NCBI GenBank assembly: GCA_014075215.1
Contig: CP046177.1
Span: 1,736,501-1,800,500, forward strand
Direction: 5' to 3'
Source: Flavobacteriaceae bacterium
GTDB taxonomy: Bacteria; Bacteroidota; Bacteroidia; Flavobacteriales; Flavobacteriaceae
Length of the DNA stretch: 64,000 nucleotides
In this document: in pieces, positions 54,572-63,328 of the stretch
How the letters are laid out: each line of letters opens with the position of its first letter
How positions within the stretch are numbered: position 1 is the first letter of the stretch
Program-made: the position numbers and the translations under genes
Notes under the pieces: model-generated
What the model saw: the letters and a program-made list of their open reading frames with translations, nothing else
What the model was told of the DNA's origin: nothing
The model's database searches: none

Positions 54572-54603
54572 AAAAAACCACCTGATTTACTCAAGCGGTT
54601 TTT
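54572..54603 (-). terminator. his attenuator terminator hairpin
   Basis: On the minus strand AAAACCGCTTGA-GTAAA-TCAGGTGGTTTTTTA: a ~10-pair stem with two G-U pairs followed by a T run, 39 bases before the hisG ATG and ~30 bases past the leader-peptide stop. Between them CCTCAGGCGAGG could form the competing structure. Confidence 0.75.
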
Positions 54604-54633
54604 GATATTATTTTAAAGTACTACATTCCAATA

Positions 54634-54690
54634 TCACCTCGCCTGAGGGCAACTATGAGTATGGTGATGATGTAATATTATAAAATTCAC
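54634..54690 (-). CDS. hisL: his operon leader peptide
   Basis: A GTG at 54690 begins MNFIILHHHHTHSCPQAR-stop (18 residues, with five His in six codons). It directly precedes the terminator hairpin and hisG, on the same strand. Ribosome stalling at the His codons when charged tRNA-His is scarce would prevent terminator formation. Bacteroidetes his operons are known to have such His-run leaders; the sequence here shows the peptide plainly, the mechanism is inferred. Confidence 0.8.
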   Translation of the reverse strand: MNFIILHHHHTHSCPQAR

Positions 54691-54710
54691 TTATCATTTT
54701 TTAACGGGTA

Positions 54711-54718
54711 CAAACTTA
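54711..54718 (-). promoter_or_regulatory. -7 box of the his operon
   Basis: TAAGTTTG on the minus strand fits TAnnTTTG, with a CTTG 20 bases further upstream as a weak -33 element. It lies 21 bases before the leader-peptide start. Confidence 0.55.
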
Positions 54719-54904
54719 AGTTTATTTATGGGAATACACAAGCTTTATTTTTTGACTTTATAATAGATTTTACTTATAGCATCATAAATAAAATCTATTA
54801 TAAAATATCACTCGCATTTTAAAATCACTTTTAACCTGTTTCTTTCAAATAAGTGATGATTCAAACCTGGAACCTGAAACTTTCCAACTTTTAAACTATA
54901 TAAT

Positions 54905-55883
54905 ACCCGTTGTGCATTTTAAATAATGCTGATTTTAATATTGTTGATATTTCTATCAAAGAAAAATTTGTTGATGTATTGAATTACAGTTAAAGCAATT
55001 ATCTTAGATATTATTCTTGTTTTAAATCCTTCAAAAGTTTTAGCATAGTTTCTTCGAATCATAAACTGGTCATATAATTGTGAGAACAAAGTTTCTATAC
55101 GTTTTCTAGATTTTCTAAAAATATAAGCTTGTTTCTTATACTGATTTTGATTATTTCTCATTGGTGTATTTAATTTAATATCATAGGTTTCAAATAAATT
55201 AAGTTGAACTTCTGCGGATAAATATCCTCTATCACCAATTAAAGTAGCGCTTTTAATCTGCATTTTAACCGCTTTAAGATAATTGATATCATGTACAGAT
55301 GCTGGACTAAAATCGATACTCTGAAAAACACCGCTCACAGAACAAATTGCGTGCAACTTATACCCGTAATAATTAGTACCTTGAGATGCACAATAACCTT
55401 TGTCTGGAAAGGTATGCATTGTTTCTTTGCAGATTTTAGAACGATAACTTCTTGATAATTTGCAAACTTCCAAAGGCATACTGTCAACGATAAAATAATT
55501 CTCAAATTCATTAAAGTAGGAAGCTAATTTTAATCGAATACTGTCCAAATGATCTAATAATCTACGCCTTCTTTTGTTATAAACATTTCGTTCTATTTTC
55601 TGGTAAATTGCAATTGGGAGTTTCCTAAACAAATCATTCTCGCTATCAATTCCCATAAATTCTACCGTTAAACTTAAACTGATGAGTTCTAAATCACTAA
55701 GTTTAGGTTCACGCCTTTGATAAATTAAAAGTTGTTCTTTTGATATTTTTCTTAATACTTCCAATATTCTTTCGTAATTTGCATTTAAGTTGTTCATTAT
55801 AAATGATTTGTGATTAAATCAATTTACTGATTTTCAGTAAGATGAACAACCTTTTTTGTCCTAAATCATAATGCACAACGGGT
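54905..55883 (-). mobile_element. IS982-family insertion sequence (979 bp)
   Basis: Inverted ends ACCCGTTGTGCATT at 54905 and the complement AATGCACAACGGGT ending at 55883. The flanks on both sides are TATA-rich (…TATAAT and TATATAAT…), suggesting an imperfect target duplication. It sits between the his promoter and the exported-protein cluster. Confidence 0.9.
54919..55797 (-). CDS. IS982-family transposase
   Basis: 292 residues, full length. LSDLELISLSLTVEFMGIDSENDLFRKLP (N-terminal family signature), FENYFIVDSMPLEVCKLSR with the first catalytic Asp, SATLIGDRGYLSAEVQ with the second Asp, and FRKSRKRIETLFSQLYDQFMIRRNYAKTFEGFKTRI with the final Glu. Intact. Confidence 0.94.
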   Translation of the reverse strand: MNNLNANYERILEVLRKISKEQLLIYQRREPKLSDLELISLSLTVEFMGIDSENDLFRKLPIAIYQKIERNVYNKRRRRLLDHLDSIRLKLASYFNEFENYFIVDSMPLEVCKLSRSYRSKICKETMHTFPDKGYCASQGTNYYGYKLHAICSVSGVFQSIDFSPASVHDINYLKAVKMQIKSATLIGDRGYLSAEVQLNLFETYDIKLNTPMRNNQNQYKKQAYIFRKSRKRIETLFSQLYDQFMIRRNYAKTFEGFKTRIISKIIALTVIQYINKFFFDRNINNIKISII

Positions 55884-55892
55884 TATATAATA

Positions 55893-55900
55893 TATCTTTG
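55893..55900 (+). promoter_or_regulatory. -7 box of the broken choice-of-anchor B gene
   Basis: TATCTTTG matches TAnnTTTG, 17 bases before the ATG at 55917. The IS982 ends at 55883, so the normal -33 position now lies in the IS. Confidence 0.55.
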
Positions 55901-56379
55901 TACAGATCTTTATAAGATGAAACTAAATTTATTTTTCTTTTGCACTACTCTTATGGTTTTTTTCGGATATTCCCAGACACCTTGTGTCAGCGGTTTTGCC
56001 GGAGAATACCCATGTAATGATTATGACCTGTTATCAAATGTACCGGTGAGTACATTAGCAAACACTTTAGGCTCTCCCGAAGGAAGTGATGTCTGGGGTT
56101 GGACAGACCCGATTACCGGAGAAGAATATGCCATTGCTGGAATGACCAATAGTATGACTTTTGTTGATATTTCCGATCCTGTTAATCCTGTATATTTGGG
56201 AAGAATGGACACTCAAAGTGGTAATACCAGCTTTTGGAGAGATGTAAAAATTTATCAGAATCATGCATTTATTGTTGCAGATAATGTGGGAAATCACGGA
56301 ATGCAGATTTTTGATTTAACCCGATTGAGAAGTGTAACATCTCCTCAAACATCTACTGCCGATGCCGTATATAATGATG

Positions 56380-57440
56380 TTGTGCTTAATCTAGAGAATG
56401 ATGTAACCAATAAATCAACATATTATGAAAAACCGACCATTAATCTTAGTAACTTGTCTATTGACCTTATCATGTGGAACAACAAAAACCACTTTTGAAA
56501 GCTTCGAAGCAAATCCAACAACCCACAACTCAAAATACTTAGCGCTTAACTTGCCGCTAGGTCAAATTGATTTACCATCAGTATTAGTTGGTGAAGAACA
56601 AATACCATCAGGAGGATGCTTTTCTTCTGATGCAGAACCAAGATTAGATACAAGTGCAAGTAGTATCGTTGTTCAAGCAACAAGCGAAAAATCATTTGAG
56701 GCTGAGTTAAAAATCAAATTCGAAATAGCTCTAGTAAAGGCAGGTTTAGATGCAAGTTTATCTTCTCTTATTTCGAATAAAATCAACAGCACAATAACTG
56801 GAGGAAAAGTTCTTAGTGTTGACCCTGCGTTGTCTGGTCCAAATTTTAATAATGCGCGTTGTCTTGTTGACGGTTTGAATTGGTACGCAGATAATAGGAT
56901 TGTTGTTACAGGTGCAGTAAAGGCTTCTTCCTTGTCATTTAATGTTTCGGATGCACTTAACAATGAACAACATGCTAAGTTAGATTTGGCTTTAAAGTCA
57001 ATAAATACGGATTTGCAAACTTCTTTTAAGAGAGTCGTAAAACAAGATGGCTCTTTGGATATTACTGCTGAAAATGTATATATAGGAGTAGTTACATCAA
57101 GACTTTCTTCGATAACATGTACTCAGAAAATGAAAATGAAACTAAAAGTTGGTGAAACTAAAACCATGGATTTATGTGGTGATTCTTATGAGCTGGTAAT
57201 AGCTAGAATAGACGAAAATAATTATGAGGTCTTAGTATCTCGAATTGTCGAGGGGATAAACGTTATTGTTCCACGGTTAAAAACATGGGATGTTATATCT
57301 AAAACGTTTGGAACAAATAGAATAGTCAATATGAATATTCAAAACACCGGAGAAAACAGACAATTATTTAAAGTATCTATTACTCGAGTTGGTATAGCTG
57401 GTGACAAAACGATATTCAATTGAAATAAGACTAAGCACAA
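56380..57440 (+). mobile_element. 1061-bp insert with 13-bp inverted ends carrying a lipoprotein gene
   Basis: The insert is defined by comparison with the intact paralogue and by its ends: TTGTGCTTAATCT at 56380 and, from the right end at 57440, TTGTGCTTAGTCT. Flanks are TATAATGATG and TAATGCTCAG with no clean adjacent duplication, and ~50 codons of the host gene are gone. No transposase lies inside. It could be a non-autonomous element or a cassette. Confidence 0.55.
56425..57423 (+). CDS. lipoprotein of unknown function inside the insert
   Basis: 332 residues. Signal MKNRPLILVTCLLTLSCGTT with lipobox LTLSC. The mature part has a helical region (EKSFEAELKIKFEIALVKAGLDASLSSLISNKI) after an acidic/Ser stretch, a Cys pair in ITCTQKMKMK and MDLCGDSYELVIARI, and a beta-rich end. 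No family was recognised. Codon use looks like its neighbours. It is the only gene of the insert, so it is cargo. Confidence 0.65.
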   Translation: MKNRPLILVTCLLTLSCGTTKTTFESFEANPTTHNSKYLALNLPLGQIDLPSVLVGEEQIPSGGCFSSDAEPRLDTSASSIVVQATSEKSFEAELKIKFEIALVKAGLDASLSSLISNKINSTITGGKVLSVDPALSGPNFNNARCLVDGLNWYADNRIVVTGAVKASSLSFNVSDALNNEQHAKLDLALKSINTDLQTSFKRVVKQDGSLDITAENVYIGVVTSRLSSITCTQKMKMKLKVGETKTMDLCGDSYELVIARIDENNYEVLVSRIVEGINVIVPRLKTWDVISKTFGTNRIVNMNIQNTGENRQLFKVSITRVGIAGDKTIFN

Positions 57441-58055
57441 TAATGCTCAGGTGGTAACCTATAATGATCCTGATTCGGATTATACGGGAAAAGAAATTTT
57501 AATTGGAAGCAACGAAACAAAAATGGTCATATTAGACGTAACGGACAAGAGTAATGTTATAAAAATTTCCGATGTGATATATCCTCAAATAGGCTTCACA
57601 CACCAAGGGTGGTTTACAGAAGATCAACGATACTTTACCTTGGTAGACGAATCGGATGAACAAGATTTTGGTTTAAATACAAGAACCATTGTCTTTAATT
57701 TTCAGGACTTGGACAACCCTGTACATTCTTTCAATTATTTTGGGCCTTCAACAGTTGTAGATCATAACGGATATGTAAAAGGAACTCGCTTTTTTATGGC
57801 CAGTTACAGAGTGGGAATGCGAGTTTTAGACCTCTCAAACATTAGTGGAACCAGCAACCAATTAAGTGAAATAGGGTACTTTGATACCTATCCGGCCGAT
57901 AATGGAACAGGGTATAGTGGAGCATGGAGTGTATACCCCTACTTTGCCAGTGGTAATATTCTTTTTGGCATTAATGATATACAAAGGGGGCTTTTGTAGT
58001 GAGAAAATCAGGAACATTAAGTACAACAGATGAAACCCTCAAAAATACATTTTCT

Positions 58056-58217
58056 GAGATCTTTGCAGCATTGATTTGGCAAAAAAGTTCGACGCCCGAA
58101 GAACATTTTGAACCGGAATAACCTGTTGGTTTTGAGGATTTAAAATTTTCGAGAAGGAAGAAATTTGAAGTCAAATCAATTTTAATACGGAATATATCAC
58201 TATTTTGCAAAGGTCTC
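58056..58217. repeat. 162-bp MITE-like element, copy 2
   Basis: GAGATCTTTGCA ... TTGCAAAGGTCTC with the 5-bp duplication TTTCT (58051..58055 and 58218..58222). Removing it restores aca-ttt-tct-att of the host gene. It is the reverse complement of copy 1 (42072..42233) with roughly 10-15 percent differences by eye and equal length. Confidence 0.88.
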
Positions 58218-58451
58218 TTTCTATTTTTCCAAATCCGACAGTTAGCAATCCTGTAATTAAAGCTACCCAAAACCGACCAATACAGTTTATTGAAGTATAT
58301 AGTATTTCAGGAACAAAAATTTTCTCCAAACAAAATATTAATCGGGAGGAATTCGTTTTACCTGTAGGAGATCAGTCAAAAGGAGTGTATATTGTAAAAA
58401 TCAATGCATTTATTTCAAAGAAGCTCGTTTTGCATTAAATGGCTTTTATTT

Positions 58452-59675
58452 ATGAAAAAATATATTCAATTGCTGAGTACTTTATTGATAATCTATTCAT
58501 GTGAAGACCCTGTTCCGGCTAATAATTCCGGAAATTCGGATCCTCCAGGTTCGGTGTTAGCTCCCTGTCAAGGAGGTTTTGCAGGGGATTATCCTTGTAA
58601 TGATTACGATTTGGTAGCACATATTGATTTGCAAACGTTAGGCGGGGCCGGGGCTTCCGGTAACGATAGCTGGGGCTGGACAGATCCAACCACTCAGAAA
58701 GAATACGCACTGATGTGTACCAGTACGGGAACCGCTTTTATCGACATCTCAAATGCTTTAAACCCAGTTGTTTTAGGGCAATTACCCACAGCAACCTCCA
58801 ACAGCTCCTGGCGAGATGTAAAAGTATACAATAACTACGCATGTATTATAAGCGAAGCTCCCGGACATGGAATGCAGGTTTTTGATCTTACCCGATTGAG
58901 AAATGTGGCAAACCCTCCCCAAGTATTTACTTCAGATGCACATTATACCGGATTTGGAAATGCACATAATATAGTGATTAATCAAACAAACGGATATGCA
59001 TATGCCGTAGGAACAAATACGTTTAGCGGCGGCCCGCATTTTGTCGATATTTCTGACCCTTTAAACCCAACGGCAGCCGGTGGATATGCTAACGATGCCT
59101 ATTCTCATGACGCGCAGGTAGTAACCTATAATGGCCCCGACGCAGATCATACGGGAAAAGAGATTTTAATCGGAAGTAATGAAAATGAGGTGGTAATTGT
59201 CGATGTAACAAACAAAACCAACCCCACACAGATTTCTAAAATTAGCTATAGCAATATCGGATATACACATCAGGGATGGTTTACAGACGATATGCGGTAT
59301 TTTATTTTAGGAGATGAGCTCGATGAAGTTAATTTTGGAGGAAATACACGCACGATTGTTTTTGACTTTACAGATCTGGACAACCCTGTTTTTCATATGA
59401 ATTACAACGGACCTACTGCTGCCGTAGATCACAATGGATATGTAAACGGAAACGTATTTTATCTGGCTAATTACACTGCCGGTGTTCGAATGATCGATAT
59501 CACTAACATCGGTAATGGTACGATGGCGGAAATAGGTTCTTTTGATACAAGTCCTGCTAATAATAGTGCCGCTTTTAACGGTGTTTGGAATGTATACCCG
59601 TTTTTCTCTAGCGGAAATATTGTGGTAAGTGATATCAACAACGGCCTGTTTATTATCAGAAAAAGCGGAATGTAA
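58452..59675 (+). CDS. choice-of-anchor B family lipoprotein (intact paralogue)
   Basis: 407 residues from the ATG at 58452. Signal with lipobox-like LLIIYSCEDP, so probably a surface lipoprotein. The LVIVD-type propeller repeats read CQGGFAGDYPCNDYDLVAHI, DSWGWTDPTTQKEYALM, TAFIDISNALNPVVLGQLP, HGMQVFDLTRLRNV, FGNAHNIVINQTNGYAYAVG, GPHFVDISDPLNPTAAGGY, HTGKEILIGSNENEVVIVDV, NTRTIVFDFTDLDNPVFH. It lacks the sorting tail of the broken neighbour. Function unknown; the family occurs in secreted proteins of Bacteroidetes. One base separates it from the next gene, so it heads an operon. Confidence 0.88.
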   Translation: MKKYIQLLSTLLIIYSCEDPVPANNSGNSDPPGSVLAPCQGGFAGDYPCNDYDLVAHIDLQTLGGAGASGNDSWGWTDPTTQKEYALMCTSTGTAFIDISNALNPVVLGQLPTATSNSSWRDVKVYNNYACIISEAPGHGMQVFDLTRLRNVANPPQVFTSDAHYTGFGNAHNIVINQTNGYAYAVGTNTFSGGPHFVDISDPLNPTAAGGYANDAYSHDAQVVTYNGPDADHTGKEILIGSNENEVVIVDVTNKTNPTQISKISYSNIGYTHQGWFTDDMRYFILGDELDEVNFGGNTRTIVFDFTDLDNPVFHMNYNGPTAAVDHNGYVNGNVFYLANYTAGVRMIDITNIGNGTMAEIGSFDTSPANNSAAFNGVWNVYPFFSSGNIVVSDINNGLFIIRKSGM

Positions 59676-59676
59676 T

Positions 59677-61008
59677 ATGAAAAAATGGTCCTCTTTTTTT
59701 GTTTTGCTATCCATTGTGAGCTGTGAGAAAGCAGCACTTAATTTTAACTCTATGACAACTATTTCCTCAGGAAATATAATAGCTGTTAACACTTTTGGCG
59801 GGACAAAAAATGATGTAGCGAAATCTGTTGTTGCCACTGCTGATGGCGGATTTGCTGTCTTAGGATATACGCAAAGTGCTGACGGAGACATTTCAGGTAA
59901 AACCGATGAAAGTTTTGATTTTTGGTTGCTCAAATTTGATGTTGACGTCAATTTACAATGGAATACAACCTACGGAGGATCGGGAGATGACAGAGGAAAT
60001 GATATCATCCAAACCCGGGACGGTGGGTTTGCCGTACTGGGATATAGTGATAACGCCAGTGGCGATGTAGCTCTTAACAATGGTTTTAGAGATTTCTGGC
60101 TGCTCAAATTAGATGCTTCCGGGGCTATTCTCTGGCAGAAATCGTTTGGTTTTTCCGGAGCAGATCAGGGAATCTCTTTGGTAGAAACTTTGGATAATCA
60201 CTTGCTCATTTCAGGTGTTTTGGATGTAACAGCCTCAGGAGGGTTAGGAAACAGCGGAAGAAATGCAAGCAGGCATGCGGGCGGTGATTATTGGTCAATA
60301 AAAGTTTCACCCACAGGAGATATGGTTTGGTCCAGATTCTATGGTGGGTCTTTTACGGACACACCCATGGGAGTTGTAGAAACACCTGCTAACGGATTTC
60401 TTGTTGTCGGGTCTTCCGATAGTAATGATGTTGACATTACAAACAACAAAGGAACCTATGATTTTTGGGTTGTAAAGTCGGATGCCAACGGAGATATGGT
60501 TTGGGAAAAATCATTCGGCGGCTCCGAAATAGATGAAGCAAGAGGAATTATTCCCTCCGGAGATGGAAATTATATTCTTGTCGGAGATACAAGAAGTAAC
60601 GAACAAGACGTTACTTTAAATAACGGTGCGGCCGATCTTTGGGTAATTAAAATTTCGGGAGAAGGGAATATCCTCTGGAATCGTTCTTACGGAGGAACCG
60701 GTTTTGATGTGCCAAGGTCCGTCAATTCAACTAACGACAACGGATTTATCATTACGGGAAGCTCCAGAAGCTCTGATGGCGATGTGAGCAAAAACCAGGG
60801 GCAAAATGATGCCTGGATTGTTAAAATAGATCATACGGGCCAGCTTATATGGGAAGCCACAGTGGGTGGCTCCGAAATAGATTTTGCATACGATGCTGTT
60901 CAATTGCAAAACGGCACTGTCATTGCTGTTGGAGAAACCAGTAGCACTAATGGAGATATTGTTGAAAATAAAGGATTTACAGACCTGTTAATTGTAAAAC
61001 TAAATTAA
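59677..61008 (+). CDS. lipoprotein with PQQ/kelch-like repeats
   Basis: 443 residues from the ATG at 59677. Lipobox LSIVSC, lipidated Cys15. About six repeats of 60-65 residues of the form (D)GGFAVLGYTQSADGDISG ... DFWLLKFDVDVNLQWNTTYGGSGDDRGNDIIQT, which should form a beta-propeller. The last repeat ends LLIVKLN without a sorting signal. Lies between the anchor-B and MbnP-like genes (gaps 1 and 2 bases), clearly one operon. Confidence 0.85.
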   Translation: MKKWSSFFVLLSIVSCEKAALNFNSMTTISSGNIIAVNTFGGTKNDVAKSVVATADGGFAVLGYTQSADGDISGKTDESFDFWLLKFDVDVNLQWNTTYGGSGDDRGNDIIQTRDGGFAVLGYSDNASGDVALNNGFRDFWLLKLDASGAILWQKSFGFSGADQGISLVETLDNHLLISGVLDVTASGGLGNSGRNASRHAGGDYWSIKVSPTGDMVWSRFYGGSFTDTPMGVVETPANGFLVVGSSDSNDVDITNNKGTYDFWVVKSDANGDMVWEKSFGGSEIDEARGIIPSGDGNYILVGDTRSNEQDVTLNNGAADLWVIKISGEGNILWNRSYGGTGFDVPRSVNSTNDNGFIITGSSRSSDGDVSKNQGQNDAWIVKIDHTGQLIWEATVGGSEIDFAYDAVQLQNGTVIAVGETSSTNGDIVENKGFTDLLIVKLN

Positions 61009-61010
61009 AA

Positions 61011-61784
61011 ATGAAATGTAGGCTTTTAATACTATTAGGTGTATTATTTATGGGGAATAGCTGTAGTGATGATAAAGAAATAAATACGCAACCAGCGAAT
61101 ATTACCTTAAACTTTAACCATTTTTGGGGAAACTCAAGGATTAGCAATACTGATTTTAATACTGTAAAATTTACCAATGCAAACGGAGAGCGATTGAGTA
61201 TGGAACGGCTTCGGTATTTAATTTCCGATATCAAATTAACCGATGAAAATGACACTGTAATAACGTTCAACGAATACAATTTGGTAGATGTTACCAATAA
61301 CGAAAACCTTTCGTTTACAACCACCGGAACAGTCTCTCCGGGAAATTATACTCATGTTTCCTTTCGATTTGGATTTAGTAATACTGACAACCGGGATGGT
61401 GAATATGCCGATTTAAATACGGCCAATTTTAATGTTCCCGGTATTTTGGGCGGTGGCTATCACTATATGCAATTTGATGGAAAATATATGGACACTGCCG
61501 GTATGGAAGCACCTTTTAATTACCATGCCGTCAGAGCAGTTGACAGAACAGTTCCTGCCAATCTTGTATTTCAGGATACTTCCTTTGAAGTAAATTTAGG
61601 AGTATTGACTGTTGGGAGCAACACCCGTATAAATATAAAAGCAGATATTTCCGAATGGTTCAACAATCCGAATACCTGGGATTTAAATGTCTTAAATACG
61701 TTACTGATGCCTAATTTTAATGCCCAACTGATGATAAGCGCAAACGGAAAAAGCGTTTTTAGTTTGGAGAGTGTAACCCAATAG
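61011..61784 (+). CDS. MbnP-like copper-binding lipoprotein
   Basis: 257 residues. Lipobox MGNSC. The MbnP family layout is visible: ITLNFNHFWG near the start, LSMERLRYLISDIKLTDENDTVI, VSPGNYTHVSFRFGFSNTDN, GILGGGYHYMQFDGKY, NYHAVRAVD, FEVNLGVLTVGSNTRINIKADISEWFN. MbnP proteins bind copper through a kynurenine made from a Trp by the partner di-haem enzyme MbnH. The next gene is a di-haem peroxidase, as expected. Whether the modified Trp is conserved cannot be settled by eye. Confidence 0.85.
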   Translation: MKCRLLILLGVLFMGNSCSDDKEINTQPANITLNFNHFWGNSRISNTDFNTVKFTNANGERLSMERLRYLISDIKLTDENDTVITFNEYNLVDVTNNENLSFTTTGTVSPGNYTHVSFRFGFSNTDNRDGEYADLNTANFNVPGILGGGYHYMQFDGKYMDTAGMEAPFNYHAVRAVDRTVPANLVFQDTSFEVNLGVLTVGSNTRINIKADISEWFNNPNTWDLNVLNTLLMPNFNAQLMISANGKSVFSLESVTQ

Positions 61785-61790
61785 TAATTG

Positions 61791-62855
61791 ATGAAAAAGA
61801 ACGTGCTTCTTTTAGGTCTTTTTAAACTGATTTTTGTGTCGTGTTCCGGCACAACAGAAAATGATACCTACATTCCCACTGTATTAGCTTTGGAAATACC
61901 TCCTCTTTTTCAACAAAAATTAATAGCACCCTTAAACCCCGCTGATAACCCTTTGACCCAAGAAGGAGTTGCCTTAGGGAAAAAACTCTTTTTCGAAAAA
62001 AGACTTTCGGGCGATAATTCACAATCTTGCGCTACCTGCCACCGACCGTCAAATGCATTTTCGGACCATACCCGTTTTAGCGATGGAATTGACGGGATAT
62101 TCGGAAATAGAAATGCAATGCCTTTATTCAATTTAGCCTGGAATTTTAACGAGCGTTTTGCCTGGGACGGCAAAGAATTAAGTCTGGAAAGACAAGCGCT
62201 GGAACCTGTTCGGAGCCCTGTTGAAATGCACAGTAGTTGGCCAGTAGTAGCAGATAAACTACAACAAGATCCTGAATATCCCACACTGTTTTTGCAAGCT
62301 TTTGGAACCTTGACTATCGATTCTACAAGAATTACAAAAGCCATCGCTCAGTTTGAACGAACACTTATTTCCGGGAACTCAAAATTTGACCGATATCTTC
62401 TGGGAAATGCTACACTAACCCCACAAGAACTCAACGGTTTTAATGTATTTATGGACGAGGCTAGAGGAGATTGCTTTCATTGTCACGGAAGCGATAACAA
62501 TCCGCTTTGGACAGATAACAATTTTCACAATAACGGTTTAGATGAAACCTTTACGGATTTGGGATTAGGAGCGGTTACCGGTGACCCGAATGACAACGGA
62601 AAATTTCGTTCACCGTCTTTGCGAAACCTCGCGTTTACAGCCCCTTATATGCATGACGGGCGTTTTGCAACACTGGACGCCGTCATCGATCACTATAGCG
62701 AAGGGTTAAAAATGTCATCAACGGTAGACCCGCTAATGAAAAAAGTCAATGAAGGTGGCGTGCAGTTAACTCCACAAGACAAAGCAGATCTCAAGGCTTT
62801 TTTACTGACACTTACCGATGACAATTTTGCAAACAATCCTGCATTTCGAAATTAA
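61791..62855 (+). CDS. di-haem cytochrome c peroxidase / MbnH-like enzyme
   Basis: 354 residues from the ATG at 61791. Lipoprotein-type signal (LIFVSCSGT). Two haem-binding motifs: CATCH in SQSCATCHRPSNAFSD (~residue 80) and CFHCH in GDCFHCHGSDN (~residue 225). PNDNGKFRSPSLRNLAFTAPYMHDGRFATLDAVIDHY is the family C-terminal signature with the Met/His ligands. Located in the periplasm or on the outer membrane. Its pairing with the MbnP-like gene (gap 6 bases) points to the MbnH subgroup rather than plain peroxide detoxification. Confidence 0.9.
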   Translation: MKKNVLLLGLFKLIFVSCSGTTENDTYIPTVLALEIPPLFQQKLIAPLNPADNPLTQEGVALGKKLFFEKRLSGDNSQSCATCHRPSNAFSDHTRFSDGIDGIFGNRNAMPLFNLAWNFNERFAWDGKELSLERQALEPVRSPVEMHSSWPVVADKLQQDPEYPTLFLQAFGTLTIDSTRITKAIAQFERTLISGNSKFDRYLLGNATLTPQELNGFNVFMDEARGDCFHCHGSDNNPLWTDNNFHNNGLDETFTDLGLGAVTGDPNDNGKFRSPSLRNLAFTAPYMHDGRFATLDAVIDHYSEGLKMSSTVDPLMKKVNEGGVQLTPQDKADLKAFLLTLTDDNFANNPAFRN

Positions 62856-62924
62856 TCGGGTTTTTCAATTGTCACATAAAGTTTTCTAATGTAAGTCTAT
62901 ATGGTATTTTCAGACTTAATATTG

Positions 62925-62932
62925 TATCTTTG
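62925..62932 (+). promoter_or_regulatory. -7 box of the suf cluster
   Basis: TATCTTTG fits TAnnTTTG, 32 bases before the ATG at 62965. The short gap from 62856 holds no gene. Confidence 0.5.
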
Positions 62933-62964
62933 TAACCACAATTTAGATTATAATCTATAAAGTT

Positions 62965-63294
62965 ATGATTAAAGTATCTGATCAAGCAAAAAAGAAAGTC
63001 ATTGAATTGATGACAGGTGACGGATTTGATGCCACTACGGATTTTGTTCGTGTGGGTGTAAAAAGCGGTGGATGTTCGGGGCTTTCTTATGATTTGAATT
63101 TCGATAAAAGCCAATTGGAAAATGATAAGGTTTTTGAAGATAATGATGTAAAAATAGTGGTCGATAAAAAGAGTTTTCTATATCTGGTAGGAACCACATT
63201 AGAATATTCCGGAGGGCTAAACGGAAAAGGATTTGTATTCAATAACCCAAATGCTAACAGAACATGCGGGTGCGGAGAAAGTTTTTCGCTATAA
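62965..63294 (+). CDS. HesB/IscA/SufA-type iron-sulfur assembly protein
   Basis: 109 residues, an A-type carrier. VGVKSGGCSGLSYDLNF carries the first conserved Cys and TCGCGESFSL at the C-terminus carries the C-x-C pair, the three ligands that hold an Fe-S cluster or iron. Cytoplasmic; passes clusters to target proteins. Followed by a remnant four-helix gene and then sufB, so it is the first gene of the suf cluster. Confidence 0.94.
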   Translation: MIKVSDQAKKKVIELMTGDGFDATTDFVRVGVKSGGCSGLSYDLNFDKSQLENDKVFEDNDVKIVVDKKSFLYLVGTTLEYSGGLNGKGFVFNNPNANRTCGCGESFSL

Positions 63295-63328
63295 GAAGTT
63301 CAACGTTTGATATTCAAAATTCAAAGTT

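Larger units (their letters stand above)
55917..58438 (+). pseudogene. secreted choice-of-anchor B protein, broken by three events
   Basis: A signal peptide (MKLNLFFFCTTLMVFFGYSQ), then CVSGFAGEYPCNDYDLLSNV, DVWGWTDPITGEEYAIAG, MTFVDISDPVNPVYLG and HGMQIFDLTRLRS, which are LVIVD-type propeller repeats as in the intact paralogue at 58452. The gene is cut at 56380 by a 1061-bp insert, with about 50 residues of its own missing. It resumes at ~57441 (NAQVVTYNDPDSDYTGKEILIGSNE), loses one T near 57993 (GGCTTTTGTAG, frameshift after QRGLL), and is cut again by the MITE at 58056. After that the type IX secretion-style C-terminal domain (SIFPNPTVSNPVIK ... YIVKINAFISKKLVLH) is open to 58438. Confidence 0.88.

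Noticed and set aside
54534..54581. Longer hisG start at 54581
   Set aside because: It lies in the attenuator hairpin and adds 16 residues not typical of HisG.
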